In this document: positions 40,501 to 52,500 of the stretch, in pieces
Layout: each line of letters starts with the position of its first letter
How positions within the stretch are numbered: the first letter of the stretch is position 1
DNA from: Spisula solida
Lineage: Eukaryota; Mollusca; Bivalvia; Venerida; Mactridae
Length of the DNA stretch: 64,000 nt
Reading direction: 5' to 3'
Assembly (NCBI GenBank): GCA_947247005.1
Contig: OX365955.1
Coordinates: 39,163,822-39,227,821 of the forward strand
Program-made: the position numbers and the translations under genes
Notes under the pieces: generated by a model
Databases searched by the model: none
What the model was told of the DNA's origin: nothing
The model's input: only the letters and a program-made list of their open reading frames with translations

Positions 40501-43500
40501 GTTTAGATACTTAATATACAAGTATTTCGCTTATATACTTGTAGCGTATAACTAAAATCATTGAACATTCCTGCTAACTATAATAGGGTCCTACAGTTTC
40601 GGAATAATCCGGAAATCCAGGTTTGCTGCTATAGAAAAAATGAACTTTTCTGCACAAAATAAATTTTAACGATAGAACTATTGTTTAAAACATTGATTTC
40701 GAGTAGGGATGTCTGCTTATGGCACTGAAAACAGTTTAGCATCTTATTCTCAGGATTGGGCATTATGCCTCAGTAGGTCCCCTGTTACTAAGATTATTAA
40801 AAAGAATTCATTGATTTTCATACAGTCATATGCTTATAATGCCTGCAACTTATTTCACAATTGCAATAAAACACAAAATCTCATTCTCAATTGTACAGTT
40901 TTGAATGATTGTGCTGTTTTAAGGTGTTGGTTAAATATATTTGTTTTATTATTGTGGATTTGCACATTTATCATAATTATGAGAAATGGTCAATTTTTAT
41001 TTCACACATTTTGTAGCATGGAAGCTTGTATTGCACTTTCATGAGGCTGTTATGTTTTAGTGGGTAATTATCGACAAATTTGTGTCTCAACTTCATTGGA
41101 AGTAAAATCTATTGGACTGGAATTTTTGCCATATTTACTTGATTTATTAGAACTTTTAGGTGCTTCTTGTGTTATTCCTGGAATATGGTGTTTAGAAAAT
41201 AATAAAAAATAATCAAATACAGTGATGCGAGTAACAAATTATAGTCCGAGAGCCCACACACTTTTATTGCAACGAAGGAGGCCAAAAGAATTTCGTACAT
41301 AATTTGAAAGGTTATTTCATATGCTATAAGAAAACCCATTTCTTAAGTGTCAAAGCCGTGACTACCTACATTTTTTTCTCATTTTTGTATAATTGAGTGT
41401 ATGAAAAAAGCACATTTTCCTAAGGGGGGTAGGGAAAGCTTTATGTCTAATAAAAAACGAAAACAATGTTCAATTTGGACAATTATTTCCAAATTTGAAC
41501 GAACACATAATGGGCAACACTTTAAAAATAAAAAACCATAGCCTTGATTTGTCATTTTGATGTAAATAGGGGTCAAAGGTCAACAATATGATAAAACCCA
41601 TAGAATTTATACAAATGCTCCAGTATACTTTTCATCAAATTTCACATTTTCCCCCAAATTCAATATTTTGCACATAATTTTATTCCTTTAAGTATACTTA
41701 AATTAAAATGTTATACAATTGATAAGAAGATATCCGAATTTGACAAAAAAAACATGTTTGTATCATATGGGTGCAAATTGAAGCAATTGAAAAATAGCAG
41801 TATTTTGAGGGTATGCTAAGTTTTACTTCTACCATTGTTTCTATTGGTCAGTAACAATAGCATTGATTGAATATTGTTTTCATATCAGGTAATATGAATA
41901 TTCCATCGCTCATTAAATAAGTCAAAATATTCAACTCTTTTACATGTACAAAAGGTCAAAGGTCAAATATGTAGAACAATAAATAAAAGAAGAGTAAAAA
42001 CGCAAACATGTGATATCTGTATAAGTCCGAGAACCCACACACTTTTTTTCAATGAAAGAGGCCAAAAAAAGTTTGCATATATTTTGAAAGAATAGTTCAT
42101 AGCCTATCTGACAACCCATTTTATAAGTGTCCAAGCCGTGACTATCTATGCTCGTTTGCGCATTTATATGCCATGAGGTCAATGTGAAAATTTGTAATTT
42201 GCTGTAGGGAGTAGGGCTATTTTTATGTCTACAAAAAAAAGACAAAATGAAATTAAATGTCAGCAGAATTGCGATATAGGTAGAATACACATTTGGAAAC
42301 CTTATAAAAACTTACTAATTATAGAATGCCATTTGCAAGTATGTACTATATGGGGGTCAAAGGTCACTGAACTTTTAAACTCTATGAAATTAATGCAATC
42401 TTGCCTAAACAGTTGTTACGATATCTTCCAATTTTCTTCAAAATTAATAATTTGTACGTAGTTACATTCATACATGTATTCTAATTCATAAGAATATACA
42501 TTGGTTGAGAAATAAGTCCAAAGACACAAGAAAACGATCATTTATCATACTGGTAGCATCACAAAAAGGCCATCATATCGAGGAAATGGTCATGTTTATA
42601 TATAGTTTATATACCATTTATTTACTTGGCAGTCTATGTAGATATATTTTCATAAATAACTGCATATATGTCAGGTCATTTCAGTGGAGCAAAGTTTAAT
42701 ACGAAAGGTCAAGGTCAAATATGCAGTAAAAGGTCAAGGTCAAATACGTCAAAAATATCAAAATTAGCTCTGAATGCGCCATAATTAGTCATTTTTTAAT
42801 GTTTTCGTTCAGTACTAATAAATTATACAAAGTTATTTAGTATTTTTTGTGTCTAAATTAATTTATATCAATAGTGAATATAGCGAACGATCACTGAACT
42901 GATCATCCGGAACAGCAATAATGCATTGCCGAAACTGTACATACATTCTTAGCCCCATTGGCTACTTGCCGCCATGAGGTACAGCAACCTCAGTATTGGC
43001 CATTACGACGACTCCTTTCCTACACATTGTATCCAATTCCGTACGTCTTGAAATGCACAAAACGCATTTTCATTATCATCAGCTGACAAAATCTATCTAT
43101 ATAATACAAATCATTATACAAATGTGTTATCTTCTCACCCTTTCCTTGTTGTGTCTAGCGCTCTTAGGTGTCCATACTAGTCTCAAGAGTGGGTGAACCG
43201 GGCGACGTTTACATGATTTAGCTTAACCTAGCAGTGTAACTACCTCATATAGTCTGGAATGACTGAAGCAGGCAGTGTTACATACTCATAGAGTCAGGAG
43301 TGTAAAAGATACCAACAGGCCAGAAATGGTTTAACTTTTAAGTTGTATGTACCCATATGCATATGTAGTCAAGAACATGTATCTGCTAATGTTACATGTT
43401 AAAGCCACTCAATGGCTGTTAGTGCCCGATAGGACCAGGAATTGATGTACCTGAGAGTTATGAGTACCGTCAGAGTATTATGAAAGGCAGTATCGTGTGT

Positions 43501-46500
43501 GTATTGAGATGTTCATCATGGGTGTGTCAGGAATAGCTTTACTGGGTGGTTGTGAGTATCAAATAGGACCAGGAATTCTGTAACTGGTAGTTGCGAGTAC
43601 CAGGAGTGTAATACATGATTTACCACATGATTGTGCACACCCTATAATACCACGGATGAGTGTACATAGTGATTGCGAGTATCCAATAATACCGGGAATG
43701 TCAGTTCATGGTGAAAGTGAGTACCTGTACCTTGTGGTATTGAGTACCCTCTAGGACTACGAACGGATGCACATATTGGTAATAAATATCGAATACGATC
43801 AGCAATGCAAGAACATGACGGTTGTGGGTACCCATTACGACTAGGAATGGATGTACCTAACGGTTACGAGTACCTAATTAAACTGGGACTTTATGTAAAA
43901 GCAGACCGTGAATACATACATGGACAAGGAATGTATGTAACTAGTGTTTATGAGTGCCAAATAGAACAGGAATGTCTTAACTTGGGCACTAAGTAGTCGA
44001 TAGGACGAGAAATTGGTGTTCCTAATGGTAACCAGGCTCATTAGGATTAGAAATGTATGTACCTAGTCGATATGAGTATATTTAATAAGACCAGGATGGT
44101 CTGTATATGGGGGTAATGTTCACCCAATAGGACAATAAATGGACTAACCAAGTGGGTATGCGTGCCCAATAAGACCATAAATGTCTCTACAAGGTGTCAT
44201 AGGACGACGAATGAAAGCTCCCAGTGGTTGCCGGTACTCAATAAATCCAGTAAGGTATGTCCCTAGTGGTTAATATTGCTTAGTTTGAATGGAATGTATG
44301 TACATGATGCTGTCAGTATCTAACAGGAACAGGAATGTCTGTAAATAGTGGTTATGTGTACCCAATACGACCAGGAATGTATGTACATGTATATGATGGT
44401 AGTGAGTACCCAATAGGGCCAATAATGGCTATGTATAGTGGCTGCGAGTACTCTATCATACCACTTATGTATGTACATAGTGGTTGTGGGTACCAACTAG
44501 GACAATGAATGTATGTATACAGTGGTTATGTGTTTCTAATTAGGCCCGGGTCTGTACATGGTGGTAGTGGTGACCCAATACGACACCATATAGCATCACT
44601 TAGTGGTCGAAAGTAACCGAACCAACCACAAATGTCTGTGCATGGTGGTTTTGAGTATTCAATGTGACCAGGAATACATGAACATGGTAGTTTCGGGTAC
44701 ACAATAGGACTAGGAATGTATTTATGAGTACCCAATAAAAACGGACTGTATGTACACGGGGGTAGTGATTACCCAATAGCACAACAAATGGTCGCACCTA
44801 GCAGTTGTGAGTTCCCAATCCGACGACTTATGTCTGTACATGACGATTTTGAGTACCAAATAGGACCAGGAATACATGCATATAATTGTTATTGGTACCC
44901 ATTTGGACTAGAAGTGGATGTACCTAGTAGTGATGAGTACAAATATCTGTACATGCTAGTTTTGAACACACCAAATGGACTTGAATGTATGTACAAAATG
45001 GTTATGCCTGCTCAATAAGGCCAGGCATGTCTCTACATGGCGCCCCTGAGTTATTAATTAGCGATCGACAGTATCCAACAGGAACATGAATGTCTGAACA
45101 TAGTAGTAATAATAAATATCCGATACGACCAGGTATGTTTGTACATGGTGGAAGTGAGTACCAAATTGTACCGATAATGAACCTAGTGGTTATTCATGGG
45201 TGCCCAATTTCGACCAGCATTATATTCTCCCGTATATGGTGTTTTTGAATATCATATAGGACTAGGAATGTATGTACCTAGTGCGTACCAAATAGAACAA
45301 GGACTGTCTGCACATGGTAGTAGTAAGTACCAACAAGAGTGCCAAAATGTCACAAAATACGCCCGTCTTGGTTGTGTTAGTGACAAAAAAGATTGATTGT
45401 GAAATAAAAGCCCATATTATGTCTAGATATTACGTCCATAAGCATTGTCAGCAAGTTTGAAGACGATCGCACGAAAACTGTTTGAGTAAGAGTACAGACA
45501 AATTACTGGACGCCACCGCCCGCCCACACGCCCGCCAAGGGTGTTCACATTATACGTCCCGTTTTCAACGGGCGTATAAAAAGGACCACTGATGTATGTT
45601 TGTGGTTGTTTTTGAGTTTAAAAAGAACCAGGAATACATGTACAGTGTGGTCGTTGGTACCTATAAGGACTAGGAATAGATGTACCTAGTGGTTATGTAC
45701 CCAACAGTACCAGAACTGTCTATACATGGTGATAAGTTAATTTTTAATATCCAATATGACTAGGGATGTCCGTACTTGATGGTCGTGAGAAACACCTAGG
45801 ACTGAGAATGGTTATACATTTTGTTCCCAAAAGGTCAAATAATGTCTCTACATGGTTCAAGTGAGTAGTCAATAGGTCAAGCAATGGCTGTACCTGGTAG
45901 TTGTTTTTGTCCAGTAGGGCCAGGATTGGATGTATCCAAGTATATGCGTATCCAACGAGACTTTGTATTTCTGTATATGGTTGTACCCAATCAGACCAGA
46001 TATGACCGTAACTAGTGGCTTTAAGTGCCCTAAAAGATCAGGAATGTGTGTACATGTTGGTAGTGAGTCCCCAATCAGACCAGGAATGATAAGGACTAGC
46101 GTTTTTACTTTCTATGTGTCTAATGAATCCCTAAATAGAAGTCACCTCGTGATTTTATGGCAGATAAAGCCAGATGTAGTTTTACGCAAATGTATATAGG
46201 GGATTCCAGTTTTCAAAGGTAACGTTATTCGGTACTTAGCTATTATAATGTTTGAAGTCCTGTATAAAAGGAGTATTAATAAATAGGGATCGTAAGTACC
46301 TCAGATGGCCGATACCGAGGTTGCTGTACCTCATGGCCAATTGGGTTAAGAATGGTTGTACATTTTAGCCAATGATTTATAGCTGTTCCAGGTGGAGTAG
46401 GTTAGTCAGTGACAATTCACTTTATTGACATACAAATGAATTTAGACACGAACAATACTGAATTACATGGTATAAAATATTAGTACTGAATGAAAACATA

Positions 46501-49500
46501 ACAAATTGTTGCGCATTCAGGGCTAATTTTGATATTTTTGACGTATTTGACCTTGACCGTTTACTGCATATTTGACCTTGACCTTTCACGTTAAACTTTG
46601 CTCCACTGAAATGACCTGGCATATATGCAGTTATTTATCTACATAGACTGCCAAAAAATAAATGGTATATAAACTATATATAAACATGACCATTTCCACG
46701 ATATGATGGCCATTTTGTGATGCTACCAGTATGATAAATGATCGTTTTCTTGTGTCTTTGGACTTATTTCTCAACCAAATGTATATTCTTATGAATTAGA
46801 ATACATGTATGAATGTAACTACGTACAAATTATTAATTTTGAAGAAAATTGGAAGATATCGTAACAACTGTTTGGGCAAGATTGCATTAATTTCATAGAG
46901 TTTAAAAGTTCAGTGACCTTTGACCCCCATATAGTACATACTTGCAAATGGCATTCTAAAATTAGTAAGTTTTTATAAGGTTTCCAAATGTGTATTCTAC
47001 CTATATCGCAATTCTGCTGACATTTAAGTTCATTTTGTCTTTTTTTGTAGACATAAACATAGCCCTACCCCCTACAGCAAATTACAAATTTTCACATTGA
47101 CCTCATGACATATAAATGCGCAAACGAGCATAGATAGTCACGGCTTGGACACTTATAAAATGGGTTGTCAGATAGGCTATGAACTATTCTTTCAAAATAT
47201 ATGCAAACTTCTTTTGGCCTCTTTCATTGAAATAAGTATGTGGGTTCTCGGACTTATACAGATATCACATGTTTGCGTTTTTACTCTACTTTTATTTATT
47301 GTTCTACATATTTGACCTTTGACCTTTTGTGCATGTAAAAGAGTTGAATATTTTGGCTTATTTAATGAGCGATGGAATATTCATATTACCTGATATGAAA
47401 ACAATATTCAATCAATGCTATTGTTACTGACCAATAGAAACAATGGTAGAAGTAAAACTAAGCATACCCTCAAAATACTGCTATTTTTCAATTGCTTCAA
47501 TTTGCACCCATATGATACAAACATGTTTTTTTTTCAAATTCGGATATCTTCTTATCAATTTTATAGCATTTTAAATTAAGTATACATAAAGGAATAAAAT
47601 TATGTGCAAAATATTGAATTTGGGGGAAAATGTGAAATTTGATGAAAAAGTATACTGGAGCATTTGTATAAATGCTATCGGTTTAATCATATTGTTGACC
47701 TTTGATCCCTATTTACATCAAAATGACCAGTCAAGGTTATGGTTTGTTATATTTAAAGTGTTGCCCATTATGTGTTCGTTCAAATTTGGCAAGAATTGTC
47801 CACATTGAACATTGTTTTCGTTTTTTATTAGACATAAAGCTACCCCTACCCCCTTAGGAATTTATCCTTTTTTTCATTCACCCCATGATACAAACATGAG
47901 AATAAAATGTAGGTATACACGGCTTTGACACTTAAGAAATGGGTTTTCATATAGCATATGAAATAACCTTTCAAAATATGTACAAACTTCTTTTGGCCTC
48001 CTTCGTTGCATTAAAAGTGCGTGGGCTCTCGGACTATTAAACAAAAATTAAAAATGCCATTAATCATTAGAAAATCTTTCCGACGTAAGATTTTGAAATG
48101 AAAGTTTATTTGTGGTCTTGGGGTATAGATGATCTATCACAAGTTGTCAATTGATATAAAACTTATAAGTATGTTATATGGAAACATAGATTCAAAAGAC
48201 TTTCTGTGTCAACTTAGTACATTTGTATTTATATTCAGATATTTACAAAGTAATTTTCCTTAATTCATTGATATTTCAGGTGACCCTTATTGGTGACAGT
48301 GGCAATCTAAGTGAAGGACAAGTAACGGCTAGTGCTCCGGTGACGTCACGACAACCTAGACCTAAATCTGTTCCTATCCATCTACATAAAAACTCTGATA
48401 TGGTAAGTGTTCTATCACCCTAGAGTCCTAGACCTAAACCTGCCCCCCCCCCCTATCCATCTACATAAAAACTCTGATATGGTAAATGTTTACACTTGTA
48501 GTCCTGACTTGACAAAATTGGAAAAAAAATTAGTCACAAAATTTTTGTAATTTTACAAGCAGTGGGCAAATTCACCAAGTTGAGAAATCTTGATCACACC
48601 ATTATAAGAATGTCTGAACAAGGTCCTAAAGTAACGTTGAGAAACAGTGAATGAAAACTTAAGTATGATGCATACTTTTCAGATGTGCATTGTTTCGGAT
48701 AACTATGTTTGTGTGGTCACCGTCAGGAAGAAAATGACGCATTGGACTCTTGGCTGAAAATTACATTAATACCTTTAGGTTGTCTTGCGTTTGATGATCA
48801 TACTTTATATAAAGCAATTTTCTGTCCTTGATGAAAACTGTTAATGGGGGTATCACATTGTTATTTATTTAATGCTAACTGATGAGATATGGAGTTCTAT
48901 CAGTGAAATAAAACCTATATCAGTCACTGGTTATCACCTACAATGTGACTGATATAAGCTCCGCCCCCTCACAGGGACTACTTTTATTTACCAAAATCTC
49001 AACACTAAAATATCTGTAACTGTTTTATTACTGAACGGAAACATGTCATGTGGGGGTTTTATTCTTAGTTAGACCATTTCCTACAAGTTGGTGTATGATT
49101 TAATGCAAAATTCTCAAAAAATTCGTTTTCACCTATTCACCATAATCCAAGATGGCGGATTTTGAAGTGAAAAATATGAATGGAATAACATATTCATACG
49201 TAGCCTAACCACAGTGGTAATTTGGCATAAATAGTACCAGTTTTGACACCATAAAAGCATTAAATTAATAGAATATTTGTTTGTTTTGATTGAATATGGT
49301 TAATATCTCATCTTGTAGTGATAAAATTTTAATATTTTCACTCGCGCTACGCGCTCTTGAAAATATTGAATTTTATCACTACACGATGAGATATAAACCA
49401 TATTCAATCAAAACAAACAAATATCCTCTATTTATCACTTAGGTATGAATTAAGTACCATACTACTGCCTGCAGCATATCACGGGGTATGACTGCAACTC

Positions 49501-52500
49501 TTGTTAATTCGAGGGCTCTCACTAGTGGACGACTTGGGCGAAATAGTTGCTCTTAGAGACTGTAACTTCACCCTAGCAGGGGCCCAGGGGAGAAGTTAAG
49601 ACAACTAAAAAAAAAATTGCCTCCACAAGCACATATGACAATGATAATTTATAATCATAACAACTTAGAACCATAACTTATCAATCCTTTAGATCAATTG
49701 CCTTGAATTCACATTATTTCTCCTTGAAGGGAAATCACTTCTCTGTAAAATCTTAGGCTAGCAAGAGCCCTAATATCTTGTTTAAATTTCTTATTCAAAC
49801 AGAGATATTCCCAGTTACGACCGCCATCACGTAATATAAAGACAAGTCCAGCATTGTTTACTTTGGAACGTGTGATGAAAAGTTTCCGAGCAAGAAGTCA
49901 ACTCCTGGTATCTCGTCTAGAGGACAATGATGAGGTGTTACATCTAGAATTCAGTGATGACGGTGGGGACCAGGATGTGAATGTAGACAGTGATGGCGAT
50001 GAAACAAAGTATGTATCTATTTATCTTAATGTATAGTGCGTCCAAGATAATGTGATGTTTACAAACATGAATCGGTTTGGTCAACTGTTGCAAAATTGGT
50101 TTTACAAATTACTTAATTAAACATATAAGGTCAGTATTGTACTCAAAACATCACTGATAAATTGTGCACATCTGATTAATCCACCTTTGTGGAATATAAC
50201 AAATGGTCCCGCCTTTCTTATTATCATGGGTGCACTATGGTACTTTACTTTGAAGTTCAAGGCTTCCCAATGAGGTTTGACTTTCTTAAAGTATGAAATT
50301 TGTACTCTCGAAAACTCAGTAAAAGTAAATATTCAAGGTTGACTTACTGTATAAATTTAATGCATAATACAGAACTATGGTAGTAGAGAACTTAATACTG
50401 TATGTGGGTTTGGTAAGTGTGGATAGTGACAAGTCACTATCTTATTCTGTAGGACTTCAACCCTTTACTCTGTAGATCCCTAACCCATTTAACAGGGGGA
50501 GGTAATGAACTAGAGGGTTATGTTATAACTGATTCTTATACTAATACATTAATCAAACGTGCATGTATAGTGATTGAACTTTGCATTTTGTAGACCAAAA
50601 CATACAGTGCAACCTCGAGCCAGGTAATATCAGCCACTGTTGATTCACTCTGTTCAAAGTTTGTTCACATTGTTTGTTTGCTATACACATCATCTTTTCA
50701 GTGTTTTGTGCTATACCTTCTATACTGTGTATTGATTGAAAAGGAAAAGATAGTAAACTTATGCCTACCACCATTGCTTTGCAAAATTTAGTCAGCAAAC
50801 GAAACTGTTTGTTTCCATTTAATAACTTCAGAATTTCTGGATGTATAGACCTCAAACTTTGTTGGAATGTTAGTCATGACCTGCACACAATTAAAGTGAC
50901 CTTGAATATGAATGACTATCTCAGAATAATTCAATCTGCATGATTGTGTATATGGAAATACCGTAATTGAAATGAACACATGTGTCAGTATATCTTATGT
51001 ATGATGGCTTGCATGCTTTTTTCCTGATTAGAAGATGACACATGTTGATTGTTTGGAATTTGTAACATCTGTTTTGTGTACTAACCTTGCTTGTTTGTTA
51101 TTGAGTGTTAAGGTGGTATAACTCACTTATCAATTTTTGAGTCCTTAAAGGGTGTGGCTTGAATGGTATAAGGACAATAGATCACACAACAGGTGGGAAT
51201 TAGCCAATTACATTGCCTGTTACTGACCAAGAGTTTAATATGCTGTGATCTGATTGGTTGTCCTTATCCTTAAGTCAAGTAAGATCAATATTGAATACTT
51301 CCCCTGGTTGCTAAACATATAGACTTAAGTTGGAAATAAAGAAGGGGAATTCGACTACTACTTCTTATGATTATAAAGACTTTGTTTAAAGATTCCCCTG
51401 GCCCAGCATCCCAACCTTAGGGCAAAATTTTGATTAGTGAAGTGAACTTATGATTAGAAATTGTGTAGAAGTTAATTATTGTGATAGAACATACTGAGTG
51501 TTTGGTGTTAAATTATTGTACAGTATTGTAAAATCAATGATATAATAGAAGGTGATTGACACTATCTTGGCATAGCATCCCACCCATTTAGCAAAATATT
51601 GCCCATTGCATTATAGGGGTTTAGATTTCATTGATTTAATCAATTTTGAACTCCAAATTAAATCCCTTTGATTTATCAACCTCCAAAAGTATAAACAACA
51701 AGTTTTCCTTTGTATGACTTGTCTTAACACAAAATTGCCAATTTACCAAAATCCATGAAATTGTATACCCTCTTAAATGAATGATTTTATAGTATGTTCA
51801 GAACTTTAGAAGGAAAAAGGCCCATTAAATTCTGGTACTTTGAAGCAAACTGTATAATATTCTTTTGTTTTGAAGCACACTGATTTTGTCATTTAATGTT
51901 GGTGTACAAATTCTTAGGCCTGTTTGGATCAGATTGTGAGTGACTTGGTTTATTTGTTACAATGTTTCTTGCTGTTTGTTTTTATGCCCCACCTTTCCCT
52001 CAGTCTGTGTAAATGTCCATGCAAAAAATTGTTTTCCTGTTTACAACTCAAAAATGGGTGAATAGTTGAATACGGTTCATGTTGGCAAAAGTTTTTGTAT
52101 TTTTGGTTACAATTCACAATTTGTTTCAAGAATTGTAATCCTTTTTATCTTCAAAATTGCTTACAAAATTTTCATTTTTCTACAGTTTGGTAGAGGTGTT
52201 TGTTAATTTGTTTGTTCTTTCAATTTTACAAAATATTTTGTGATTGATGATTGTCAAAATAATAAACATCTTTACAGCGATTGATATATAATATGAATAA
52301 GCAAATGAAATGTTTTCCTGTAATTGAATTAAGTCCTCTAAGTTATCTGATCTATTTGAAACTTGATATCCACTGTGTATGAACTAAAGCCTAGGTCCCA
52401 CTGAGGAATTCCTCATCGGCGATGTTCTCCCGATATCTTCCGATACCACCCGATTCATCACGATTCCTTCCTATATTACAATTGTCTCATGACTTCCCCG

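Larger units (their letters stand above)
41242..48036. mobile_element. 6.8-kb inverted-repeat element with satellite loop
   Basis: Left arm 41242-43002 and right arm 46306-48036 are inverted copies, visibly homologous along their length with many substitutions and small indels. The ends read TAGTCCGAGAGCC and GGCTCTCGGACTA, flanked by TTA on both sides. The loop 43003-46305 is a degenerate tandem array. No transposase or other long reading frame was seen. It occupies most of KIF27 intron 18. Arm divergence argues against a simple assembly foldback. The superfamily is unknown to me. Confidence 0.8.

Noticed and set aside
41940..42290. 116-residue minus-strand frame in the inverted-repeat arm
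   Set aside because: The corresponding frame in the other arm is disrupted, so it is not under coding constraint.
43805..46199. Short frames in the satellite array as a repeat-protein gene
   Set aside because: Frames are broken by stops and indels every few units and occur on both strands; no splice sites join them convincingly.
41242..48036. Assembly foldback of a single sequence
   Set aside because: Arms differ by many substitutions and small indels, which a simple chimeric inversion would not show; long reads would still be worth checking.
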